A DNA stretch of 6,727 bases from Pseudomonadota bacterium (lineage in GTDB: Bacteria; Pseudomonadota; Gammaproteobacteria; Burkholderiales; SCOH01). The stretch covers positions 1 to 6,727 of the forward strand of contig JAUPTR010000231.1 of the NCBI GenBank assembly GCA_030917985.1, in the 5' to 3' direction. Positions 1 to 6,717 of this stretch are shown piece after piece (position 1 is the stretch's first letter; the number at the start of each line of letters is the position of its first letter). A program made the translations under genes and the position numbers. A model generated the notes under the pieces. The model did not search any database, had not been told where the DNA came from, and saw only the letters and a list, made by a program, of their open reading frames with translations.

Positions 1-2177
1 CGTCAATCACCGAAATGATATCCACCACTTTTTTGGCACTATCGGTGATGGCACTCATGGTATTTACCACCTGCCCCACCACACTGCCCCCCCTGCACCG
101 CCACATCCGATGCGCCAATCGCCAGCTGATTGGCCTGGCGCGCATTTTCGGCATTCTGGCGCACGGTGCTGGTCAGCTCTTCCATGCTGCTGGCGGTTTC
201 TTCCAGGCTGGCTGCCTGTTGCTCGGTGCGGCTGGACAGATTCTGGTTACCCGATGCAATCTCGCCCGATGCGGTGGTAATGGTGTCAACGGCTTCTGCA
301 ATCTGGCCAACAATATCGCGCAAGCGATCCGAGGTGGTATTGGCAGCCTCTTTCAAATCGCCAAACATACCGCTGTAACTGGCCTCGATACGTTCGTTGA
401 GGTTACCGTCGGCCAGCGCCACAAGCATGCGACGCACATCGGACAAGCCCACTTCACTGGTTTCGAGCAGCTGGTTCATGCTTGAACCGAGCAATTTAAA
501 GAAGCCTTCCTTGCCCTGCATTTCGATCCGTTTGCCGAAATCACCCGCTGCGGCAGCGGCAACGATTTCTGCCACTTCTTTTTCGACTGCGGCCTCAGCG
601 GTGCGGTCGGTCCATTCCACCACCGAGCCAAGCCGATTCCCCTTGTCGTCGATAATCGGGTTGGCAACCAGTGTAAACGTCCGGCCGCCGAGTGAAATCT
701 GCGCACGATGGGCGGTGGTGAGATTGGCCAGCAAATTCGCCTGATGCGCCGGATTGCGGTGGAAGCTGTCTATCGAGCCGCCAAGAATCTTCGACACATC
801 AAAATGCGGCAACGCCTTGCGGATATCGGTTTGTGCGTTATTCAGCATGCCAATCACTGCGCGGTTCATGTAGATGATGTTGCGCTCTGCATCGGCAATC
901 ATGATATTGGTTGACGTAGCTTCCAGCGCGGCATTCACCCTTGCCATTGCATCGGCACGCTGCTTTTCGACGGCGAGCTGTACCAGCTCCTGGGTGCGAT
1001 CAACCCACTCGACTACTGTGCCGGCACTCTGGCCATCGGCGGTCACTATCGGGTTCATCACCAACCGGAAAGTACGGCCACCGATATGCAACGGTGCGGT
1101 GTGTGTGTCGCGCAACTGCGCCAGCTTGTCGCGTTGGTATTGCGGGTTCTTGTGGAATTCGTCGATCACCCGGCCAACGATATTGCGTGCCGTGAACTGT
1201 GGCAGATCCTTGCGAATATCGGCTTCGGCCTCGGTCAACAGTTTTTGCTGAGCCGGGTTGACGTAAAGGATGCGGCGGTCGGCATCGGCAATCATCACAC
1301 TGGTTGATACCGAATCCAGTGCCATGCGAATGCGGGCGTTTTCCAGCGCCTGTTTGCGGCCTTCCTGCAGGCTGGCCTGCATCTGCTTCATCAGCGCCAG
1401 CACGCTGCTGCCATCGCCGGCGGCAACCGGCAGTTCAAAATCGAGCTGGCCGGCGGCAATCTTGCTCGCCGAATCAGCCAGCAGGCTCGGATCGCCACCC
1501 AGCTGGCGCAACACCGAGCGGATAATCAGCCACGCGGCAAGCAGGGCAACCAGCACGCCAACCACCGCCAGCACACTGATCAGCTTGGTGGCCTGCTGCT
1601 CGGCCTCAGCCAGATCGCCAGCGACCTGCTCCGATTTCTTGATCTGGTTTTGCAGGCCGCTTTCAATTACCTGGATATACGCCACCAGCGTAGTGCGCAA
1701 TTCGCCAATGATGATGGCGCGCGACAAATCCATGCGCTTGGCGTTAAAGGCTTCGGTAAATTTTTTCTGCGCTTCGACATACGGCAAACGCTTTTCGCGA
1801 ATCTGCGCAATGTCCTTCAGCGTAGCCTCGTCGTTTTCCTGCTTGGCCTGCACCTCCATGGCTTCCAGCGCCTGAACGATTTTGTCGCGGGCGGCCTCCA
1901 TGCGCGGAAACTCACGCGCGGCGGATTCGGCATCCTTGTCTGTGGCGTTGCCGATAATCTGGATATTGCGCACCACGCGGGCAATCAGGTTGGCCTGATT
2001 CGCCACTTCCTGCATGCGCTGCTGCTGCACCATCTGGCTTTTGGTCAGTTGTTCAACCATCGTTTGTGCGGTCTGAATGCTGTTGAAGGCAATCGCACTG
2101 ATCACCACAATCACCAGCAACAACAGCCCAAACCCGCCAATCAACCTTGCCTTGAGACTCAAACCCTTGCTATCCAT
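1..2177 (-). CDS. Membrane chemoreceptor (MCP) with two Aer2-like PAS domains; frameshifted and cut by the window edge
   Basis: Transmembrane sensor that would control CheA through CheW. I chose ATG at 2177 because GGGGGAG lies 6 bases upstream; an in-frame TTG at 2213 and ATG at 2183 fit worse. Numbering from this start: TM1 about 11-30; helical periplasmic domain of the four-helix-bundle MCP type about 31-197; TM2 about 198-219; HAMP about 220-272; PAS1 about 285-397; PAS2 about 416-528; two further HAMP-like units about 529-575 and 576-625; then the start of the MCP signalling helix, with typical adaptation-region residues (TEQQAASLEET, 651-661). PAS1 has His342, Leu372 and Trp391; PAS2 has His473, Leu503 and Trp522, matching the haem/oxygen residues recalled for Aer2. 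The frame breaks after residue 697 in a 7-G run (87-93), giving a stop at 39-41; dropping one G restores normal MCP sequence to the window edge. The signalling tip and C-terminus are outside the window. The MCP call is certain; oxygen sensing is inferred. Confidence 0.93.
87..93 (-). other. Frameshift site in a 7-base C/G homopolymer
   Basis: Seven C on the plus strand (seven G in the coding strand) fall at the exact point where the receptor's reading frame is lost. As written, 15 unrelated residues and a stop follow. With one G fewer, the frame continues as Q-G-G-S-V-V-G-Q-V-V-N-T-M-S, standard MCP signalling-helix sequence, and stays open to position 1. This could be a base-calling error, a true inactivating mutation, or slipped-strand variation; the sequence alone cannot decide. 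Confidence 0.9.
594..1325 (-). repeat. Tandem duplicated PAS domains within the receptor
   Basis: Two copies of one PAS domain, 987-1325 (PAS1) and 594-932 (PAS2), lie 131 residues apart. They align without gaps over about 113 residues with roughly half the positions identical by hand count. Shared landmarks are MIADA near the start, DIRK.LP.F, F-H-[KR]-N-P, GGRTF.LV.NPI and VVEW.DRT at the end. The copies have diverged too far to be a recent DNA duplication. In each, His to Leu is 30 residues and His to Trp is 49. Confidence 0.88.
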
Positions 2178-2183
2178 TTCCAT

Positions 2184-2190
2184 CTCCCCC
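2184..2190 (-). promoter_or_regulatory. Ribosome binding site of the large receptor
   Basis: GGGGGAG in the coding strand ends 6 bases before the ATG at 2177. It sits in the 36-base gap after the cheW stop. It favours this ATG over the ATG at 2183, which would touch the site directly, and over the TTG at 2213. Confidence 0.7.
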
Positions 2191-2213
2191 GATATATTGC
2201 GCTGCCAGGCCAA

Positions 2214-2705
2214 TCAGGCCACGGCGTCGACCAGTTCCATTTCCTGGCTGGTCATGAGTTTTTCGATATCAACCATGATGATCATGCGGCTGTCGATAGT
2301 GCCCAGCCCGTTGATGTATTCGGTTTTCAGCGCCGAGCCGAATTCGGGCGCAGGCTTGATCTGCTCCGGCAGCAGGGTGATCACGTCGGACACCGCATCA
2401 ACCACCATGCCAACCACGCGCTTGGCAATGTTGAGAATGATGACCACGGTAAACTGGTTGTATTCGACGTTGCCCAGATTGAATTTGATGCGCATGTCGA
2501 CGATAGGCACGATGGTGCCACGCAGATTGATCACCCCCTTGAGAAAGGATGGCGAGTTGGCGATGGTGGTAACGGCATCGTAACCCCGTATCTCCTGCAC
2601 CTTGAGGATATCGATACCGTATTCCTCTTGCCCCAGGGCGAAAACCAGCGTTTCATGGCCGGTTTCCAGTTGCTGGCCGGCGGCCATTGCTGCAACAGCT
2701 TCCAT
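2214..2705 (-). CDS. cheW: Chemotaxis coupling protein CheW
   Basis: Cytoplasmic adaptor of 163 residues that links receptors to the P5 domain of CheA in signalling arrays. A single CheW domain fills about residues 15-155: the first strand region (ETLVFALGQEEYGIDI), then V-Q-E-I-R, the family signature G-V-I-N-L-R-G at 57-63 followed by IVPIVDMR, and a second half with VVDAVSDV and a final MIIMVDIEKL strand. Arg62 lies in the conserved NLRG motif, which in characterised CheW proteins contributes to receptor or kinase contacts. The ATG at 2705 is chosen because AGGAG lies 7 bases upstream and the family N-terminus fits; the frame is open further upstream to 2759, but that would overlap cheA. 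The gene starts 16 bases after the cheA stop, consistent with co-transcription. Length is normal and nothing looks broken. Confidence 0.96.
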   Translation of the reverse strand: MEAVAAMAAGQQLETGHETLVFALGQEEYGIDILKVQEIRGYDAVTTIANSPSFLKGVINLRGTIVPIVDMRIKFNLGNVEYNQFTVVIILNIAKRVVGMVVDAVSDVITLLPEQIKPAPEFGSALKTEYINGLGTIDSRMIIMVDIEKLMTSQEMELVDAVA

Positions 2706-2712
2706 GCTCTGA

Positions 2713-2717
2713 CTCCT
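2713..2717 (-). promoter_or_regulatory. Ribosome binding site of cheW
   Basis: AGGAG in the coding strand, 7 bases before the ATG at 2705, within the 16-base gap between cheA and cheW. It decides the cheW start against the longer open frame beginning at 2759. Confidence 0.8.
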
Positions 2718-2721
2718 GTGT

Positions 2722-4962
2722 TCAATTATTGCGGTGAGCACGCACCAGTGCGCTGACATCCAGAATCAGCGCCACCCGGCCATCGCCCATGATGGTGGCG
2801 CCAGAAATCATCGGCACGCGCCGATAGTTGTTTTCGAGGTTTTTGATCACCACCTGATGTTGTCCGAGCAGATCGTCAACAAACAGGGCAATGCGGCCAC
2901 CGTCGGCCTCCAGCACGATCACCAGCCCGTCTTCCACACGCTCGACGTGGGGCGGCTCGTTCAAAATCTCGTGCAGGGCCACCAATGGCAGGTATTCACC
3001 CCGGATCGACAACACACGCCCCCGGGTGGCCATCGATTTCACATCTTCAGTCTTGGGTTGCAGCGATTCGACGATAAACGTCAGCGGAATGATGTAGGTG
3101 CTGGCACCCACGGCGATCGACATGCCGTCGAGAATCGCCAGTGTCAGCGGCAGACGGATCAGCATGGTGGTGCCGACACCCGACATCGATTCGATATCGA
3201 TGCGCCCGCCCATTTCCTGGATATTGCGGCGCACAACATCCATGCCGACACCGCGGCCGGAAACATCGGTGACTTGTGCGGCGGTAGAGAAGCCTGCCTC
3301 GAATATCAGTTGCCATACCTCCTGATCGGGCATCGAGTCTGACACCGCCATGCCGCGTTCACGCGCCTTGGAAAGAATCTTCTCCCGGCTCAGCCCGCCA
3401 CCATCGTCCCGGACTTCAATCACGATATTGCCACCCTGATGGTAGGCAGACAGGGTCAGGGTGCCGGTTGCCGGCTTGCCCTTGGCAACACGCGCCTCGG
3501 TTGACTCGATGCCGTGGTCGAGGCTATTGCGTACCAGGTGGGTAAGCGGATCGGACAGTTTCTCGATAAACCCCTTGTCCAGCTCGGTGTTTTCGCCAAT
3601 CAAGCGCAACTCGACCTGCTTGTTCAGGCGCGAGGCAACATCACGCACAACCCTGGGGAAACGATTGAATACAAAGGAAATCGGAATCATGCGGATGGAC
3701 ATCACCGCTTCCTGCAGCTCGCGGGTGTTGCGCTCGAACTGGCCGATGCCCTGCATCATTTGTTCGAAAATCACCGGGTCTAGCGTGGAAGCGGTTTGCG
3801 CCAGCATGGATTGTGTAATCACCAGCTCGCCAACCAGATTCAGCAGCTGATCAACCTTTTCGACACTGACGCGAATGGTTGAGGCTTCCACATTCTGCTT
3901 GTCTGCAGGGCGCTTTTTCTCGGCCGGCGTATCGGCTGGCGGCTTGGCTGGCGCCGCAACAGCGGGTTCTGCCACGGGTGCAGGGGCGAGGCTGCCCTGT
4001 GCGGCTGGCAGGGGATCAAAAAAGCCATATCCGTCACCATCGTCGCCAGACTTGCCAGCTGGCGTGTCGGCCGCCGGTGCCTCAATCGGAGTGAAAAAGC
4101 CGTAACCCTCGCCATCACCCGCCGGGCTTGCCCCGGCAACCGGAGCAAACAGCCCGAAGCCGTCGCCCTCCTCGGCAATCCCGGCATTGCCTGCAGCAAC
4201 CGGCTGGAACAGGCCCCAGGCTTCCTGGCCATTTGCTGCGCGCGACACGGCCGGCTCGCTGGGTGTTTTGTCGAAAATTCCATAACCACGTGCGTTATCC
4301 ACATCGTCGGTCACATCGTGCAACTCGATGTCTTCCGGTGGGATGACAAACGCCAGCACTTCGAGCAGATCCACTTCCTGGGCGCTGGTCTGCACCACCA
4401 CCTGCAAAACCGACGGGTCACTGCCATCGTCACGCACGTGCAACTGCCCCATGCCGGCAAGATTGGCGAGCATGGTGTCGCGCGACCGGTTGGCAGGCAG
4501 CTTGAGATTGAGGTAAAAACTGCGCTCGGAAAGATTGGGGCTGACCGCTTGGGCCTGGTTTGCGGCAGGCTGGCCCTCGTGGGCCAGCTTGCGCAGAACC
4601 TGGCAGATATGTTCGGCCTCGGCCGGATCACAACTGCTGTCGTCACGATGGGCAGCCAACTGCTCCTTGAGCACATCGCCGGCAGCCAGAAAGGCATCAA
4701 TCATCTCGCTGCGCAGCGCCAGCTCCTGCTTGCGCAGCCGATCCAGCAGCGTTTCCAGCTCGTGGGTGACTTCCGCCAGATCAGTGAAACCGAATGTGCC
4801 AGCGGCACCCTTGATGGAATGTGCTGCCCGGAAAATGGCGTTCAGCTCCTCCGGGTCTGGATTGTCTACATCCAGCTCCAGCAGAAACGATTCCATATTG
4901 GCCAGGTGTTCTGCCGTTTCATCGAAAAACACCTGATAGAACTGCGACAAATCAATGCTCAT
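2722..4962 (-). CDS. cheA: Chemotaxis histidine kinase CheA
   Basis: Cytoplasmic kinase of 746 residues that autophosphorylates under receptor control and passes the phosphate to CheY (and CheB where present). Domains: P1 phosphotransfer about 1-105 with phospho-acceptor His48 in A-A-H-S-I-K-G; an alpha/beta region about 146-217 in the place of the CheY-binding P2 domain; a low-complexity Ala/Pro-rich linker about 218-358 with five aromatic G-x-G-x-F repeats; P3 dimerisation helices about 360-425; P4 ATP-binding domain with N box (H475-L-V-R-N-S-L-D-H, Asn479), G1 box (D519-D-G-G-G-L), F box (F554-E-A-G-F-S-T) and G2 box (G569-R-G-V-G-M); and CheW-like P5 about 606-740. All key catalytic motifs are present, so it should be active. 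The ATG at 4962 gives the usual CheA N-terminus (MSIDLSQFYQ). Its Shine-Dalgarno is odd: the G-rich stretch GGTGGGGGAGT runs almost to the ATG, so only the GGTGG part is well spaced. No receiver domain is fused at the C-terminus. Confidence 0.97.
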   Translation of the reverse strand: MSIDLSQFYQVFFDETAEHLANMESFLLELDVDNPDPEELNAIFRAAHSIKGAAGTFGFTDLAEVTHELETLLDRLRKQELALRSEMIDAFLAAGDVLKEQLAAHRDDSSCDPAEAEHICQVLRKLAHEGQPAANQAQAVSPNLSERSFYLNLKLPANRSRDTMLANLAGMGQLHVRDDGSDPSVLQVVVQTSAQEVDLLEVLAFVIPPEDIELHDVTDDVDNARGYGIFDKTPSEPAVSRAANGQEAWGLFQPVAAGNAGIAEEGDGFGLFAPVAGASPAGDGEGYGFFTPIEAPAADTPAGKSGDDGDGYGFFDPLPAAQGSLAPAPVAEPAVAAPAKPPADTPAEKKRPADKQNVEASTIRVSVEKVDQLLNLVGELVITQSMLAQTASTLDPVIFEQMMQGIGQFERNTRELQEAVMSIRMIPISFVFNRFPRVVRDVASRLNKQVELRLIGENTELDKGFIEKLSDPLTHLVRNSLDHGIESTEARVAKGKPATGTLTLSAYHQGGNIVIEVRDDGGGLSREKILSKARERGMAVSDSMPDQEVWQLIFEAGFSTAAQVTDVSGRGVGMDVVRRNIQEMGGRIDIESMSGVGTTMLIRLPLTLAILDGMSIAVGASTYIIPLTFIVESLQPKTEDVKSMATRGRVLSIRGEYLPLVALHEILNEPPHVERVEDGLVIVLEADGGRIALFVDDLLGQHQVVIKNLENNYRRVPMISGATIMGDGRVALILDVSALVRAHRNN
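4006..4290 (-). repeat. Five aromatic G-x-G-x-F motifs in the CheA linker
   Basis: Codons for CheA residues 225-319 encode five copies of a short motif: GYGIF (226-230), AWGLF (248-252), GFGLF (268-272), GYGFF (286-290) and GYGFF (311-315). The last four are followed by x-P and mostly preceded by Asp or Glu. Spacing is irregular (22, 20, 18 and 25 residues) and the intervening sequence is Ala/Pro/Gly/Asp-rich and probably disordered. The repetition is at protein level; codons differ between copies. Confidence 0.85.
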
Positions 4963-5066
4963 ACTCCCCCACCCGCTTTCGCTTTTAGTCTGGGTTTACT
5001 GCTTTCGGGGCTTTGTTTGCCGAGGCTGCCAGGCCAACCGCTACCCGGCACGGCACCCAACACAAT
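4963..5066 (-). other. 104-base spacer between cheY and cheA
   Basis: The longest gap between genes in the window. It has no open frame worth calling and I see no terminator-like hairpin with a T run. No convincing promoter boxes are visible, including none resembling the flagellar sigma-28 consensus. It ends in the G-rich stretch that serves as the cheA ribosome binding site. It may simply be an untranslated spacer within the operon. Confidence 0.6.
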
Positions 5067-5432
5067 TCAGCCGATCACCTTGCGGACGACTTCCAGCAGC
5101 TTTTGCGGATCGAAGGGTTTGACCAGCCAGCCAGTGGCACCGGCCGCACGGCCTTGCGATTTCATCGCATCACTGGATTCGGTGGTCAGCATCAGAATGG
5201 GTGTGGTCTTGAAATTGGGCAGGGCGCGCAGCGATATGATCAGCGTCAGGCCATCCATGCCCGGCATGTTCTGGTCGGTCAGCACCAGCTGCACATTGTT
5301 GCTCTTGGCCTGGGCCAGGCCGGCATTGCCGTCTGCAGCTTCAATCACATCGTATCCAGCGCTTTTGAGGGTAAATGCCACCATTTGGCGGATCGAAGCC
5401 GAGTCATCCACCGTCAATACCATTTTTGCCAT
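5067..5432 (-). CDS. cheY: Single-domain response regulator, CheY type
   Basis: Receiver protein of 121 residues with no output domain; phosphorylated by CheA, it would bind the flagellar motor switch, or another target if the motility system differs. Visible residues: acidic pair Asp9-Asp10, phospho-acceptor Asp53 in L-T-D-Q-N-M-P-G-M-D-G, Thr83-Thr84 at the conserved hydroxyl position, and Lys105 in K-P-F. Trp102 (G-W-L-V-K-P-F) stands where Escherichia coli CheY has the switch residue Tyr106; this variant is familiar to me from many CheY proteins encoded beside cheA in beta- and gammaproteobacteria. The ATG at 5432 is supported by AGGGA 6 bases upstream. The gene lies 70 bases after the MCP-type gene and 104 bases before cheA, which makes it the likely direct partner of this CheA. 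The receiver fold is certain; the motor as target is inferred. Confidence 0.95.
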   Translation of the reverse strand: MAKMVLTVDDSASIRQMVAFTLKSAGYDVIEAADGNAGLAQAKSNNVQLVLTDQNMPGMDGLTLIISLRALPNFKTTPILMLTTESSDAMKSQGRAAGATGWLVKPFDPQKLLEVVRKVIG

Positions 5433-5502
5433 TTCTCGTCCCTGTTGTTCTACGTTAATGCAACAAGACGGCCTGTTTCGCGCTCATGACAGGTCATCTG
5501 TT
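5433..5502 (-). other. 70-base spacer between the MCP-type gene and cheY
   Basis: Short untranslated gap that includes the cheY ribosome binding site. It holds a small perfect inverted repeat, ATGAC-AG-GTCAT at 5485-5496, too short and lacking a T run to be called a terminator. No clear promoter boxes are seen. Operon continuity from the upstream gene into cheY is plausible but not shown. Confidence 0.5.
5439..5443 (-). promoter_or_regulatory. Ribosome binding site of cheY
   Basis: AGGGA in the coding strand, 6 bases before the ATG at 5432; supports the annotated start. Confidence 0.65.
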
Positions 5503-6717
5503 CTAGAAAAGCTCGACATCGCCGCTGGACATCGACTCTTGCGCAACCGGATTACGCTTGCCGCTGGCGGCCAGCTGCTCACACCCTTCTTCTACCCTGG
5601 ACATGGGTGAACGCAAGGCATTTGCCATATCCTCATCCGGTTTAGCCTGTGCCAGCCCTTGAATCAAGCCGTTTTGCATTGTTTGCAGACTATTTGCCAA
5701 TTGCTGCAGGCCTGCCACACGACTCATGCTGTGGCTGACCAATTGCGTCACCATGTCCTGGAACTGCAGCGACGTAATGGCCCTGCCTACACGAAGCTCA
5801 AGGTCGCGGGCGTTCTCGCCAAGCTTGACCAGTGAGACGCCGACATGGGCATTCATTTCCTGCACATCGTGCATGGCTACTTCCACCTGCTTTTTTGATT
5901 GCAAGGCAAAGTTCATATCCTGGGCGGCAAGTGCAAAAATGGCGTTCTCGGCAGAATCCACAAACTGATGCACCCGGCCAATGTTGTCGCGAATCTGCAT
6001 ACTGAACTGACCGGTACGCAAGGACAGGTTGCGCACTTCATCGGCCACCACCGCAAAGCCACGCCCCGCCTCACCGGCGCGGGCAGCCTCAATCGCGGCA
6101 TTAAGGGCAAGAAAATTGGTCTGTTTTGCGATCTGATCGATGTCGCCGAGAATGCCCAGCACCTTGGCCACTTCCGTACTGATGTCGGACATGCGCTCCA
6201 CCAGGCCCATTGCGGTCTGGCTGTTCTTGATGGTGTTGTCGACAAAAATCGACAAGGTACGCGAGGTATCTCGTACAAAATCCTCGAAATCGACCTGCTT
6301 GCCATCGGCGCCGGTGGCCTGGGTCATACCCAGCGCCAGCTGCTGCTGCGCGTTGGCCTGCTGCGAGATGGAGGTAAAGCTCTCGATCAGGCCGCTGATG
6401 GCATCGTGTACCAAGCCACCAACCTGCTCCAGCTCGGAGCGCAACTCGGCATATTGGCTGGCACACGCCTGATCGGCACGCTGATTCAGTTGCAGCACCT
6501 CAACAACCGGGGCAGCGCCAGCCGTGCTGGCCCCCGTGTCCGCAGCGCCGGGCACGCTGGCTGAGCGCGAAAAAGCCACCGCCAACAGCACCAGCAATGC
6601 AGCAAGCGCGGCCGCAAGCGGCGGAATAATGCCAGGCAAGGCGGCCATCAACACAGGCAGCCACAGCCCGAGCAAAAGAGTCAAATTACGGCTTAACCTG
6701 CAAATCAACGGTTTCAT
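5503..6717 (-). CDS. Membrane-anchored MCP-type signalling protein with CheZ-like C-terminal motif
   Basis: Protein of 404 residues with the signalling tip of a chemoreceptor but no sensor domain. Residues about 12-29 and 32-50 form two hydrophobic helices separated only by a Pro-Gly turn, so there is almost no periplasmic loop and no HAMP. The MCP hairpin tip is at about 194-232 (I-A-K-Q-T-N-F-L-A-L-N-A-A-I-E, then G-R-G-F-A-V-V-A-D-E-V-R), the part that contacts CheA and CheW. The descending helix carries F319-Q-D-M-V-T-Q325, matching the D-x-x-x-Q catalytic pattern of CheZ. After it comes a flexible, polar stretch and an acidic/hydrophobic end, G-D-V-E-L-F. It may therefore recruit CheY or dephosphorylate it, but this is inference; it may equally be an ordinary receptor without a ligand domain. 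The ATG at 6717 has no clear ribosome binding site in the 10 bases available upstream, and the frame is open to the window edge, so an earlier start cannot be excluded, although the N-terminus looks natural. Confidence 0.9.
   Translation of the reverse strand: MKPLICRLSRNLTLLLGLWLPVLMAALPGIIPPLAAALAALLVLLAVAFSRSASVPGAADTGASTAGAAPVVEVLQLNQRADQACASQYAELRSELEQVGGLVHDAISGLIESFTSISQQANAQQQLALGMTQATGADGKQVDFEDFVRDTSRTLSIFVDNTIKNSQTAMGLVERMSDISTEVAKVLGILGDIDQIAKQTNFLALNAAIEAARAGEAGRGFAVVADEVRNLSLRTGQFSMQIRDNIGRVHQFVDSAENAIFALAAQDMNFALQSKKQVEVAMHDVQEMNAHVGVSLVKLGENARDLELRVGRAITSLQFQDMVTQLVSHSMSRVAGLQQLANSLQTMQNGLIQGLAQAKPDEDMANALRSPMSRVEEGCEQLAASGKRNPVAQESMSSGDVELF

Noticed and set aside
2178..2213. 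TTG start for the large receptor at 2213
   Set aside because: It is adjacent to the cheW stop without a good ribosome binding site; the ATG at 2177 has GGGGGAG at 6 bases and gives a normal MCP N-terminus.
1650..2756. Plus-strand open frame of 368 codons opposite cheW and the receptor N-terminus
   Set aside because: It is His/Gln/Asn-rich antisense sequence with no family features, fully opposite confirmed genes.
2706..2759. N-terminal extension of CheW to an ATG at 2759
   Set aside because: It would overlap the end of cheA, and the ATG at 2705 has a well-placed AGGAG and the usual CheW N-terminus.
5485..5496. Inverted repeat ATGAC-AG-GTCAT as terminator or operator
   Set aside because: A 5-base stem with a 2-base centre and no T run is too small for a terminator, and nothing else supports an operator.
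4318..5610. Long plus-strand open frame of 430 codons opposite cheA, cheY and the end of the MCP-type gene
   Set aside because: It is antisense to three well-supported genes and crosses their spacers, has no recognisable domain, and such frames arise easily opposite GC-biased codons.
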